From an uncultured Flavobacteriaceae bacterium (GTDB lineage Bacteria > Bacteroidota > Bacteroidia > Flavobacteriales > Flavobacteriaceae): a stretch of 64,000 bases of DNA. Below, one piece after another: positions 27,636 through 36,629 of the stretch. The number at the start of each line of letters is the position of its first letter. Positions within the stretch are counted from its first letter, which is position 1. Location: contig CANLUS010000002.1 of assembly GCA_947494325.1 (NCBI GenBank), forward strand, positions 248,001 to 312,000. Reading direction: 5' to 3'. Position numbers and translations under genes: made by a program. Below the pieces are notes generated by a model. That model was not told the origin of the DNA, did not search any database, and saw only the letters and a list, made by a program, of their open reading frames with translations.

Positions 27636-29816
27636 ATGAAGAAATATTACCTTCTTTTTTTACTATTTTTTGCATTTTTCCCACCTTTAACTGCACAACC
27701 ATCCGTTGCAAATGAATGGAATGAACAGCTTTTAAGTGCTATAAGAGTTGATTTGGCACGCCCTACAGTTCATGCTCGGAATTTATTTCATAGCGCAATG
27801 ATTATGTATGACGGCTGGGCTATTTTTGACGATACAGCGGAGACTATTTTCTTAGGTAAAAATTTTGGCGGATACACATGTGCTTTTGATGGTATTGACA
27901 AACCTGATGAAGTTTTTACAGCTAGAAACGAAATTATTAGTTATGCGATGTTTCGCTTTCTAATGCATCGGTTTTCGAGTTCCGAACTTACCAAGCTCCG
28001 ACTCACCTCTCAATTTATTTCTTATGGATACGATATTGATAATGTCTCTACTGACTATTCTACTGGTTCTTATAGTGCCTTAGGAAATTATATTGCAAGC
28101 GAAATGATAAAATTTGGTTTGCAAGACGGCTCAAATGAGGTATCATCATATGAAAATCGATATTATACTCCAGTGAACACACCTTTAGAAATGTATCGTT
28201 ATGGTGAAGTAAATATTTCTGATCCTAATAGATGGCAGCCTCTGGCATTTCTTCAGTTCATTGATCAAAGTGGTAATATTTTAGAAAACACACCTAGTTT
28301 TCTTAGTCCAGAATGGGGTGAAGTAACTCCTTTTGCACTGAATGAAGATGATCTAACGATTAAAAACAATGGTTTTGATAGCTATATCTATAATGATCCT
28401 GGGCCACCAGATTATATTCAAAATTCAAATGAAGATGGCATTGAAGATCCCTATAAATGGGGATTTGCCCTTGTAGCATCGTGGTCGTCACATTTAGATC
28501 CAAACGACGAGACCATGATTGACATTTCCCCTGGTTCTATTGGCAATATACCAAGGGACAGTTACCCTCAAACTTTTGAGGAGTACCAAAGTTTTTATAA
28601 TTTCTTAGACGGTGGTGATAGCGGTACTGGTCATGCTGTCAATCCATATACAAATGCTCCTTACCCCGCTAACATAGTCAAAAGAGCTGATTATGCAAGA
28701 GTATTAGCTGAATTTTGGGCAGATGGTCCTGACTCAGAAACTCCGCCAGGGCATTGGTTCACTATATTTAATCATATTAATATCGCTTTTAACGGGAATA
28801 GAAGATTTGCTGGCGAAGGATCTTCGTTAAGTCAGTTGGAGTGGGATGTAAAATGTTATTTAGTGTTGGGCGGGGCCTTGCATGACGCAGCTGTTTCTAC
28901 CTGGGGAATAAAAGGATATTATGATTTTATTAGACCTATCTCGGCGATTAGATATATGGCTGAAAAAGGTCAAAGTTCTAATAGCGCTTTGCCTAGTTAT
29001 GATCCGCATGGTTTACCGCTGATACCAAATAGAATTGAATTGATTACAGAAGATGATCAAATGGCTATTGAAGATCCTGATCTTATCGGACAAATAAAGA
29101 TAAAAGCTTGGAAAGGACCTGACTATTTAGAAAACTCTTCATCAGTTGCAGGCGTAGATTGGATTTTAGGAACGCGCTGGTGGCCATATCAACGTGGCAC
29201 CTTCGTTACACCTAATTTTGCAGGTTATTTGTCTGGGCATTCTACCTTTTCTAGTGCCGCTGCTCAAACATTGACACTGGTTACAGGTAGTCCTTATTTC
29301 CCGGAATTCTATGGGAATTTTGATGCAAGAAGAAATGAATTCTTGGTTTTTGAAGAAGGTCCGAGTGAAAATATTAGATTAGAATGGGCAACTTATAAAG
29401 ATGCTTCAGATCAAACAAGTTTATCAAGAATATGGGGCGGAATCCATCCACCTATAGATGATATAAGAGGTAGAATTATTGGAGAAAAAATTGGAACCGA
29501 TGCGTTCGAACTTGCTTCGAAATATTTCAATGGTAACATATGCGAAGGTGATAATTGTATTGTGAAAAAAGATGATATCAATATCTACCCTGTTCCGTTT
29601 GAAAATGAAGTCACTATTGCGTCACAAACAAGTGGATTAGTTAATGTAGATTTCTTTAGTCTTGATGGAAAAAAAGTTTTCCAAAAACAAATAAGATTGA
29701 ATGGCAATAGTGTGAAAATTGATATTCCTGAATTATCTTCCGGAATCTATGTGGCTAAATTCTATAATCAATCTAATGATCAATTAATTCTTGCAAAAAA
29801 GATCGTCAAAAATTAA
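27636..29816 (+). CDS. Vanadium-dependent haloperoxidase-like protein with T9SS sorting tail
   Basis: The 726-residue protein begins with a signal peptide (about 1-20, ending PLTAQ). It shows the PAP2/vanadium haloperoxidase signatures: K426 and R433 in KGYYDFIRP, the S-G-H triplet at 533-535, and SRIWGGIHP with R598 and H604. These are the vanadate/phosphate ligands and the axial His of the fold. Residues about 645-726 are a type IX secretion system C-terminal domain (NIYPVPFENEVTI, LSSGIYVAKFYN), so it should be exported to the surface or medium. Activity could be haloperoxidase or phosphatase; the sequence does not settle it. Confidence 0.88.
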   Translation: MKKYYLLFLLFFAFFPPLTAQPSVANEWNEQLLSAIRVDLARPTVHARNLFHSAMIMYDGWAIFDDTAETIFLGKNFGGYTCAFDGIDKPDEVFTARNEIISYAMFRFLMHRFSSSELTKLRLTSQFISYGYDIDNVSTDYSTGSYSALGNYIASEMIKFGLQDGSNEVSSYENRYYTPVNTPLEMYRYGEVNISDPNRWQPLAFLQFIDQSGNILENTPSFLSPEWGEVTPFALNEDDLTIKNNGFDSYIYNDPGPPDYIQNSNEDGIEDPYKWGFALVASWSSHLDPNDETMIDISPGSIGNIPRDSYPQTFEEYQSFYNFLDGGDSGTGHAVNPYTNAPYPANIVKRADYARVLAEFWADGPDSETPPGHWFTIFNHINIAFNGNRRFAGEGSSLSQLEWDVKCYLVLGGALHDAAVSTWGIKGYYDFIRPISAIRYMAEKGQSSNSALPSYDPHGLPLIPNRIELITEDDQMAIEDPDLIGQIKIKAWKGPDYLENSSSVAGVDWILGTRWWPYQRGTFVTPNFAGYLSGHSTFSSAAAQTLTLVTGSPYFPEFYGNFDARRNEFLVFEEGPSENIRLEWATYKDASDQTSLSRIWGGIHPPIDDIRGRIIGEKIGTDAFELASKYFNGNICEGDNCIVKKDDINIYPVPFENEVTIASQTSGLVNVDFFSLDGKKVFQKQIRLNGNSVKIDIPELSSGIYVAKFYNQSNDQLILAKKIVKN

Positions 29817-29825
29817 TCCAGCTAT

Positions 29826-31376
29826 TTATTCCGCTGGCCTGCCATGAATTTCTTCAAAGAGCCTATCAAAATTCTCCCTTAGATAGGTTCTAAGTTTCAT
29901 TCTATAGTCGTTTTTAAGCCACTCTACGAAATTGTTTGTGCTTTTACTTATACATTTTGTATAACGCTGAATACGAAAATCTATATCATCACCTAATAAT
30001 TTTGCCAATGCAAGTGCATCGTATACATCTTCACTATTTTCTATACAAATTTTCGAATGGTGTGCTATTGATAATTCCAAGACTACTTTTGAGGACAACC
30101 CCTTGGCCACAGCATCCTTATATGTTTGTCTAATATCAAATGATAAATCCGGAGAGTTTTTAAATTTCACCTTAATAACATCTGGCATTTCATAGGTAAA
30201 ATTACTTTCCAATTCTTCATCTGATTGTAATTTATCTAAATAATAATTTGGAGACCTAAATATTCTTTGCCAATCTAAATTAGCTCCCCAAGGACCGAAA
30301 CGGTGAAAATTATTTCCTAAATCTATTACTGAAAATGTCTTTTTATTTTCTAAAATTCGACTTCCTCTACCGATCATTTGATAATAGAGTGTCAATGATT
30401 TTGTAGCTCTATTCAGAATAATTGTATCTACCGTTGGTTCATCAAAGCCCGTTGTTAAGATACTTACAGAAGTTAAAATGGCATCTGGAGTTTTCTTAAA
30501 CCATTCTAAAATTTCTTTCCGTTCTTTTTTAGTCGCTGTATTATCTAAATGTGCAATTTTATATCCTGCAGATCTAAATAAATCATATACATAGAGTGAT
30601 GTATTAATTCCGTTATTGAATATCAAGGTTTTCTTACCTTTCGAACGCTCTTCATATGACTGTAATAATTTGCCAAGCATGTTCACATTCGTATAAAGGT
30701 CTTCTGATGATTTCACCGTGTAATCACCGTTCGAACCAACAATTAACGAAGTTAAACCTACATTATATGTATACATTTCGGCCTTGGCAAGAAATTTATT
30801 ATCTATCAAAGATTTGATACTTTCACCAACAATTAACTCGTCATAATTATCATGCATCGGTAGCTTGATATTTGAACTGAGTGGAGTTGCAGTTACACCC
30901 AAAATAAACGATTGTTCGAAGAATTTGAATAGTTTCGTGAAAGAATTATAATGTGCTTCGTCAATAATAACTAAACCAACATTAGATATATCTAACATAT
31001 CTTCGTTCAATCTATTATTAAGCGTTTCCACCATTGCAACAAAGCAACTGTAATTATCTTGATCGTCTAAATTCGCTTTACTACTTACAATCTTATTTTC
31101 AACCCCAAATGTAGAAAGCATATTTGCTGTTTGATTGCACAATTCGATTCGATGTGTCATCACCAGCACCTTTTTATTATGGTGCTTCAAATATTGCCTT
31201 ACGATTTCAGAGAAAATCACCGTTTTACCACCACCGGTTGGCAACTGATATAATAAATGATAATCATCTGCTGCGTCTTCAAAACTTGCAAATATCTTAT
31301 CGATGGCTCCTTTTTGGTAAGTATATAAGTCTTTACCTGCCTTTCTTTCTTCTATTTCACTGGTAGCTAATTTCAT
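29826..31376 (-). CDS. Superfamily 2 DEAD/DEAH helicase, RadD-like
   Basis: The 516-residue protein has helicase motifs: QKGAIDKIF, Walker A LPTGGGKT (about 44-51), DEAH in VIIDEAHYNS (motif II), GVTATP (motif III), and SILTTGFDEPTVDTIILNRA plus QMIGRGSRILE (motifs V and VI). This is the UvrB/RadD-type helicase layout; RadD acts in double-strand-break repair in E. coli. The C-terminal 110 residues are not recognised. It is convergent with the haloperoxidase-like gene, 9 bases apart. Confidence 0.88.
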   Translation of the reverse strand: MKLATSEIEERKAGKDLYTYQKGAIDKIFASFEDAADDYHLLYQLPTGGGKTVIFSEIVRQYLKHHNKKVLVMTHRIELCNQTANMLSTFGVENKIVSSKANLDDQDNYSCFVAMVETLNNRLNEDMLDISNVGLVIIDEAHYNSFTKLFKFFEQSFILGVTATPLSSNIKLPMHDNYDELIVGESIKSLIDNKFLAKAEMYTYNVGLTSLIVGSNGDYTVKSSEDLYTNVNMLGKLLQSYEERSKGKKTLIFNNGINTSLYVYDLFRSAGYKIAHLDNTATKKERKEILEWFKKTPDAILTSVSILTTGFDEPTVDTIILNRATKSLTLYYQMIGRGSRILENKKTFSVIDLGNNFHRFGPWGANLDWQRIFRSPNYYLDKLQSDEELESNFTYEMPDVIKVKFKNSPDLSFDIRQTYKDAVAKGLSSKVVLELSIAHHSKICIENSEDVYDALALAKLLGDDIDFRIQRYTKCISKSTNNFVEWLKNDYRMKLRTYLRENFDRLFEEIHGRPAE

Positions 31377-31478
31377 TGGGGCTTATACAATTGTAATTTT
31401 GCAAAAATACACCGTTTAAATAGTTTATGAGCAATCTTTACACTAAAAAAAAGTATTAATTTTTTAACTCATTTAGAA

Positions 31479-31736
31479 TCAATCATTTCTGCTTTCTTCG
31501 ACCGTCCTTTTGGGCATAGGGCCCCGTAAATGAATAATTAAACCATTTAAAAAATTACGCAATATTTGATCGCCACATTCCACATATTTCGGGTGACTTT
31601 CATTTCTAAAAAAAGCACCTAACTCACTTTTTGAAACTTTAAAATCAACTAGCGCACAAATTGCTACGATATCATTATCTCGTAGTTTATGTGCGACACG
31701 TAATTTTTTAAAAATATCATTATTTGACAAACCCAT
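31479..31736 (-). CDS. DUF1456 protein, single-repeat form
   Basis: The 85-residue protein matches the second half of the E. coli YehS-type DUF1456 proteins (about 156 residues, two repeats): SNDIFKKLRVAHKLRDNDI, DFKVSKSELGAFFRNESHP and CGDQILRNFLNGLIIHLRG. Only one repeat is present. It starts 2 bases after the stop of the DEAD-box helicase, so translational coupling is likely and an RNA-related role is conceivable, but the family's function is not known. Confidence 0.87.
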   Translation of the reverse strand: MGLSNNDIFKKLRVAHKLRDNDIVAICALVDFKVSKSELGAFFRNESHPKYVECGDQILRNFLNGLIIHLRGPMPKRTVEESRND

Positions 31737-31738
31737 AT

Positions 31739-32857
31739 CTATGCTGTTATTTCTACAAATTTAATTTCTAAAGCTTTCTGTATTTCATGAATTCGAGGCA
31801 ATTCATTTGGTAAAATTAAAGCTATCGAAAACCCGGTTTTGCCGGCTCTAGCAGTTCTACCACTTCGATGTGTATAATAATCAAGATGCTCTGGTAATTG
31901 ATGATGTAATACAAAACCTAGACTCTGAACATCAATACCTCGTGCTGAAACATCGGTTGAAATTAATACTCGGAGACTCTCATTCTTAAAAGCACGCATT
32001 ACTTTATCACGATCGCGTTGCTGCATATCACCTTCTAAAGCACCAACAGAAAATCCTTCTTCCTTCAAAATAGCGGTTAAGTTTTGAGTTCCTGCTTTCG
32101 TTCTACAAAAAATGATTCCTCTATCACTAGATCTTTGTTCTAATATTCTTATAATTAGATCGACTTTTCCTTTAATAGTGGTCTTAACATATTGATGCGT
32201 GATATTTGCATTTACTAATGAATTCTTATTTACTTCTACCCTAATCGCATTCGGATCCATATAGGTCTTGACAATTCGTTTGATTTCGTCTGGCATAGTA
32301 GCAGAAAATAGCCAGGTATATCTTTCACCGTCAGTATATTTTAAAATACGATTTAAATCTTGTTTAAATCCCATACTTAGCATTTCATCAGCCTCATCAA
32401 GAACCAAGGTTTTAATAGCTTTGATATCAATATCTCCGCGTTCGATAAGATCTAACAACCTACCTGGAGTTGCAACAACGATGTGCGTGGTTCTTTTTAA
32501 AGCTTTTATTTGAATATCTATCTTCTCACCTCCATAAACACCTTCTGCAAAGATTTTATGAGGAACATATTTGGTAAACTTGAACAATTGCTTCTTGATC
32601 TGCTGCACCAATTCTCTTGTTGGTGCTAATATCAACGCCTGTATTTGTGGCTTATCTGGATCTATACCATGTAGAATTGGTAAACCAAAGGCAGCAGTTT
32701 TACCGGTACCTGTTTGGGCGAGCCCTATAAAATCAACTTTTGAACTTAATAGTTTTGGTATTGTTTCTTCTTGAATTTCAGTAGGTTTAACTATACCTAA
32801 TTCTTTTAATGCTTTATTATATTCTTTGCGAATTCCTAACTCTAAAAACGTTGACAT
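31739..32857 (-). CDS. DEAD-box RNA helicase, RhlE-like minimal core
   Basis: The 372-residue protein has all standard motifs: Q motif (KPTEIQEETIP), AQTGTGKTAA, PTRELVQQ, TPGRLLDLIERG, VLDEADEML, SATMP, DVSARGIDV and HRSGRTARAGKTG. There is no C-terminal tail beyond the helicase core, so it is a minimal-size member of the RhlE/DeaD group. It unwinds RNA duplexes in ribosome assembly or decay. DUF1456 follows within 2 bases. Confidence 0.95.
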   Translation of the reverse strand: MSTFLELGIRKEYNKALKELGIVKPTEIQEETIPKLLSSKVDFIGLAQTGTGKTAAFGLPILHGIDPDKPQIQALILAPTRELVQQIKKQLFKFTKYVPHKIFAEGVYGGEKIDIQIKALKRTTHIVVATPGRLLDLIERGDIDIKAIKTLVLDEADEMLSMGFKQDLNRILKYTDGERYTWLFSATMPDEIKRIVKTYMDPNAIRVEVNKNSLVNANITHQYVKTTIKGKVDLIIRILEQRSSDRGIIFCRTKAGTQNLTAILKEEGFSVGALEGDMQQRDRDKVMRAFKNESLRVLISTDVSARGIDVQSLGFVLHHQLPEHLDYYTHRSGRTARAGKTGFSIALILPNELPRIHEIQKALEIKFVEITA

Positions 32858-32917
32858 ATTTCAATTTAAAGTGCAAATATACGCTTAAAAAAAGGTGTTT
32901 ATTAGAATATTCGATAA

Positions 32918-32945
32918 TAAAAAAAGTGAGTCTAAACTCACTTTT
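32918..32945 (-). terminator. Intrinsic terminator of the gene at 32970
   Basis: AAAAGTGAGT (32922-32931) and ACTCACTTTT (32936-32945) pair across a 4-base loop. On the minus strand the stem is followed by a T-run (plus-strand A's at 32918-32925). It lies 25 bases after the stop of the carboxypeptidase-regulatory-domain gene. Confidence 0.8.
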
Positions 32946-32969
32946 ATATTTTAAATGTTGTAAAAATCT

Positions 32970-34262
32970 TTATCCTGCTTTTTTTAACTGTCGTTTGATT
33001 TTATTTATGGCAGATTCTATTGATTTTTCAGGTTCTATGACATTATAAGCTCCCCAAAATTCTGGATCAGAAAAGCCACTGGCCTCATCGGTTATAATAA
33101 TTGATGGTTTCAATCTTTCCTTTATTTTAAGATTTTCTTTCGTATCTGTCAGCTTCCAGTCGGTAATCGCCATTTCACTTGATAGAGAATAAACTGTATT
33201 AAATAGCTTACGCTTTTTATTGATTTTAAAAGTAATTTGAACATTACTATAGCTGTAATACCATTTGCCATTTTTCTCTCTATAATCAACTCTATAGGCA
33301 GCTTTCGTTGGATATACCTTTATATCACGAGGTTTCTTTTTCACGAACATACTACCAGTTAGTTCTTTATTTTCAACATTTAAGTTATAAATAGCGCTAT
33401 TTAATGCTAGAGTTTCAGCATCGATATAAAGCTTTCCATAAAATAAAGGCTCTATAACATTAGGGTTTTGAGCGAACTTCACAATGTAAACTGGCTTACC
33501 GTTAATAGTAGTTGATGGTAAATAAGAAAAATTATAATAGTCTAGCATCTCACTTGTAAAGATATATTGTGGATACTTCATCATATCAACATACAAGGCA
33601 TTAAAAGGGCCACCTTGAAGCTTCAAAGCGACTGTATCCAACTTAGAATAATCAGTACTTTTACGTGCTTTGAATAACTTCATATTATCTTTGCGATTCG
33701 AATTGTATGGCTGCTTATAAACATTTACAATCGCCTCTGCTAATGACACATTTTTACGACGTTTTTTAATCGTTTCTCTATAAAAAGCAGTCATAAGCGC
33801 TTGCTGATTTAAGTTGTTAGATGCCTTTCTTTTTAAGGTTTCTTCAACAAGGTCTCTCGGGTCTTTAAACGTATTTATAGTAGCCTCGGATAATTTGGTT
33901 ACATCGGCCATTAACGAAATCTTATTCTTACTCTTCTTAAGGTTCGATAATAATACGGTCTTTTGTTTATATCCTAAAAAAGAAATAATAACGCTAGCAT
34001 TCTGAAGGCTTGACGGGACTTTTAGTAAAAATTTACCATCAGTATTCGTCACTGTACTAATATTAGTGTTTTCAACTTCAAGAGAGGCGAAAACCAAAGC
34101 ATCGCCAGAATTTTCATCAACTACAGTTCCACTGTATTCTTTATACCCCTCGCTCTCTGCATTCTCTTGAGCAGTTAACATATTAAATGGCATTAATATC
34201 AAAGACAGCAACAAAATATTCGAAATTGGCTTTAGGTATCGGGTTAGCAGATCGTTCTTCAT
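32970..34262 (-). CDS. Exported carboxypeptidase-regulatory-like domain protein
   Basis: The start is set at the ATG at 34262 (MKNDLLTRYLKPISN), giving 430 residues; a longer frame from 34301 adds a non-signal-like stretch. A signal peptide (ending FNMLTAQE) is followed by a CarboxypepD_reg-like beta domain (YSGTVVDENSGDALVFASLEVENTNIS, quoted in part). Repeated aromatic strands such as DYYNFSYLPSTTING and KWYYSYSNVQI follow. The layout (regulatory domain plus DUF5686-like body) is common in Bacteroidota exported proteins of unknown role. A terminator follows. Confidence 0.82.
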   Translation of the reverse strand: MKNDLLTRYLKPISNILLLSLILMPFNMLTAQENAESEGYKEYSGTVVDENSGDALVFASLEVENTNISTVTNTDGKFLLKVPSSLQNASVIISFLGYKQKTVLLSNLKKSKNKISLMADVTKLSEATINTFKDPRDLVEETLKRKASNNLNQQALMTAFYRETIKKRRKNVSLAEAIVNVYKQPYNSNRKDNMKLFKARKSTDYSKLDTVALKLQGGPFNALYVDMMKYPQYIFTSEMLDYYNFSYLPSTTINGKPVYIVKFAQNPNVIEPLFYGKLYIDAETLALNSAIYNLNVENKELTGSMFVKKKPRDIKVYPTKAAYRVDYREKNGKWYYSYSNVQITFKINKKRKLFNTVYSLSSEMAITDWKLTDTKENLKIKERLKPSIIITDEASGFSDPEFWGAYNVIEPEKSIESAINKIKRQLKKAG

Positions 34263-34361
34263 GGTTAAAGGCTTTAAATTCAACATACAATATCGCCTCA
34301 TAAAGGTACTAAAAAATTAAAACTTAAAATGTTAAATTTATTTTTCACTCCACTCCCATTT

Positions 34362-34778
34362 CTAAGGTTTTTCCTCTATGGAATTTAAGGCATGATTTGG
34401 ATCGATAAAATCCAAAAAACTTACTAATAAAGTACCCAAATAAGTTAATTTATTTAAACGTTGGTTTTTTCCAAGAGCGCTAGATATTGTTTCATCCACA
34501 TTTCTAAACTGGTATCCATCTTTAAAAATAAGGATATCGTTAAATAAGTCTTGCATCGCCACATTACCCATTTAATCAACGGAAATTGCTAATAAGTGAA
34601 AATATTTATCGCTTTTTCTCAGTAAAGAATGAACATCAAACTTCAACAAACATTTGAACGCTCCATAGATGACTCCAAACGGAACGGTGATGAAACTCAA
34701 TATTACGCAATAGCAAACAATAACATATCCAATTAGTTTCAGTTTTAGAATTACAAAATTAGAATCATCAGATAATTC
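34362..34778 (-). pseudogene. Decayed small membrane-protein gene with in-frame TAA
   Basis: Downstream of the stop at 34572-34574, residues MGNVAMQDLFNDILIFKDGY... (34571-34362) read on in the same frame as an open stretch upstream (34778-34575) encoding LKLKLIGYVIVCYCVILSF and FGVIYGAFKCLLKFDVHSL. Together they resemble, from memory, a conserved flavobacterial protein with the layout membrane segments, SVDQxGN, ELFNDxLIK and DETISSxLGKN. Here SVD is followed by TAA where a Gln codon (CAA) is expected. No ATG or GTG start exists upstream in frame before a stop at 34779-34781. Both faults suggest a pseudogene; a short product from 34571 (69 residues) is still possible. The rest of the stretch 34575-34807 shows no other gene. 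Confidence 0.6.
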
Positions 34779-34807
34779 TTATATTTAAAAAATTAAATTT
34801 AATTCCA

Positions 34808-36109
34808 ATGAAGAACATTTATTATCTCCTGTTAGTTTGTATCCTATTCTCATGCAATGAAAAAGAAAAACCAAAAGAACTAACTGATGCTGAATTGGAA
34901 GCAAAGGCCACAGCGATTCACGAACGCGTTATAACCTTAGATACGCATGCCGATATCAATGTTTCTAATTTTACCGACTCAGTGAACTATACTCAACGAC
35001 TCGACAATCAAGTAAATTTACCAAAAATGAAAGAAGGTGGCTTAGACGTTGCTTGGTTTATCGTGTATACAGGACAAGATTCTTTAAATGAAAATGGTTA
35101 TAGAAAAGCATACGAAAATGCGATCTCTAAATTCGATGCCATACACCGATTAACGAAAGATTATGCTCCAGATCAAATGGAGTTAGCCTTGACGTCTGAT
35201 GATGTAAGAAGAATTCATGACAACGGTAAGAAAATTGCGATGATCGGTATCGAAAACGGATATCCTGTTGGAGAAGACCTGTCAAATGTGAAGAAATTCT
35301 ATGATCTTGGAGGAAGATATATGTCTTTAGCACATAATGGCCATAGTCAATTAAGTGATTCTAATACAGGAGAAAAAGATAGCATTTGGTTGCATAACGG
35401 ATTGAGTGCGTTAGGAAAACAAGTGGTGGCTGAAATGAATAAATACGGAATGATGATTGACATATCACATCCTTCTAAAGAAGCCATCAAGCAAATGATC
35501 GAATTATCTAAGGCACCTGTTATTGCTTCACATTCTTCGGCAAGAGCATTATGCAACCATAGTAGAAATCTTGATGACGAACAATTACAATGGATTAAAG
35601 AAAACGGTGGCGTCGTACAAACGGTGGCCTTTAAATCTTACTTAAACACCGAAAAATATGAGATCAGAAATAACGAAATAAAAGAAGTGGAAAAGGTCGT
35701 GATGGATTCGTTAGGTAGCAAATGGCTTCCTAGAAATGAAATAATGGCTTTGCCAAATGATGAGCGTGACGCTTACATTCAAAAATATATTGTTATGAAT
35801 GGAATCGTTAAAGAAAAAACGAAAACAATGCAGGGGTTACCGCCTGCGGTTGATGTTTCAGATTTTATCAATCATATTGATTATCTCGTTGAAAAAATAG
35901 GTATTGATCATGTAGGTATCAGCTCGGATTTTGACGGTGGTGGTGGCATTGCAGGATGGAGCGATGCCTCTGAAACCTTTAATGTAACATTAGAATTAGT
36001 GAAACGTGGATATACTGAAGCTGAGATTGGTAAATTATGGAGTGGGAACTTGTTACGAGTTTTAGACGAGTGCCAAAAAATTGCTGCGGAATTGCAAGGA
36101 GAAGATTAG
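34808..36109 (+). CDS. Membrane dipeptidase (M19 family) lipoprotein
   Basis: The 433-residue lipoprotein (CILFSCNEKEK, Cys 16) has M19 zinc-dipeptidase motifs: VITLDTHADINV (HxD), GLDVAWFIVYTGQD, MIGIENGYPVG, SLAHNGHSQLSDSN, MIDISHPSKEAIKQMI, VIASHSSARALCNHSRNL and HVGISSDFDGGGG. The binuclear zinc ligands appear intact. It should hydrolyse dipeptides in the periplasm. It is divergent from the decayed gene and convergent with the thioesterase gene (2 bases apart). Confidence 0.93.
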   Translation: MKNIYYLLLVCILFSCNEKEKPKELTDAELEAKATAIHERVITLDTHADINVSNFTDSVNYTQRLDNQVNLPKMKEGGLDVAWFIVYTGQDSLNENGYRKAYENAISKFDAIHRLTKDYAPDQMELALTSDDVRRIHDNGKKIAMIGIENGYPVGEDLSNVKKFYDLGGRYMSLAHNGHSQLSDSNTGEKDSIWLHNGLSALGKQVVAEMNKYGMMIDISHPSKEAIKQMIELSKAPVIASHSSARALCNHSRNLDDEQLQWIKENGGVVQTVAFKSYLNTEKYEIRNNEIKEVEKVVMDSLGSKWLPRNEIMALPNDERDAYIQKYIVMNGIVKEKTKTMQGLPPAVDVSDFINHIDYLVEKIGIDHVGISSDFDGGGGIAGWSDASETFNVTLELVKRGYTEAEIGKLWSGNLLRVLDECQKIAAELQGED

Positions 36110-36111
36110 TA

Positions 36112-36513
36112 TTATTTTGTAAATAAAGTCAATATTTCTTGACTAATTCGTTTAGGTTTTTGCGTATTTTTATCTAAAAGACAGAACGTCGTTTTTGATT
36201 TTGTGAGTAATTCATCGCCCCTATACATATGGACCATTCGTGTGGATTTAACTCCCGCACTATCTTCTATCCAAGTGTGAATGATTATCTCATCGTTCAA
36301 ATATGCTTGTCTAAGGTAATCTATTTCATGTCGTAAAACCATCCAGATCGAAGCATCTTTAATTTCCTGGGTTGCCAATAAATTCCAATGTAAATATGCT
36401 ACTTCCTGAACCCAATCTAAATATACAGCATTATTTACATGATTTAGATGATCGAGATGATGCGACGTTACTTTTAATGAATGTTGGTAAGAAACTTTAT
36501 CGTTAGGAGCCAT
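36112..36513 (-). CDS. Acyl-CoA thioesterase, hotdog fold (4HBT)
   Basis: The start is set at the ATG at 36513 (MAPNDKVSYQHSLKV), giving 133 residues; a longer frame adds 33 residues not typical for the family and overlaps the divergent gene. The body is a 4HBT hotdog: HHLDHLNHVNNAVYLDWVQEVAYLHW with the catalytic-type Asp (YLDW), then VLRHEIDYLRQAYLNDEIIIHTW and TFCLLDKNTQKP. It should hydrolyse acyl-CoA thioesters in the cytoplasm; chain-length specificity is unknown. Confidence 0.9.
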   Translation of the reverse strand: MAPNDKVSYQHSLKVTSHHLDHLNHVNNAVYLDWVQEVAYLHWNLLATQEIKDASIWMVLRHEIDYLRQAYLNDEIIIHTWIEDSAGVKSTRMVHMYRGDELLTKSKTTFCLLDKNTQKPKRISQEILTLFTK

Positions 36514-36629
36514 TCGCTTGTTTTTTCTTTTTCGAAAATACAAAATCTTGAAAAAGGATGTTAAAGTTCTATTAAAGAATATTGCTGACTCTATATTATT
36601 CTTTAACTTCAACTTGTAATACGTTGAAA

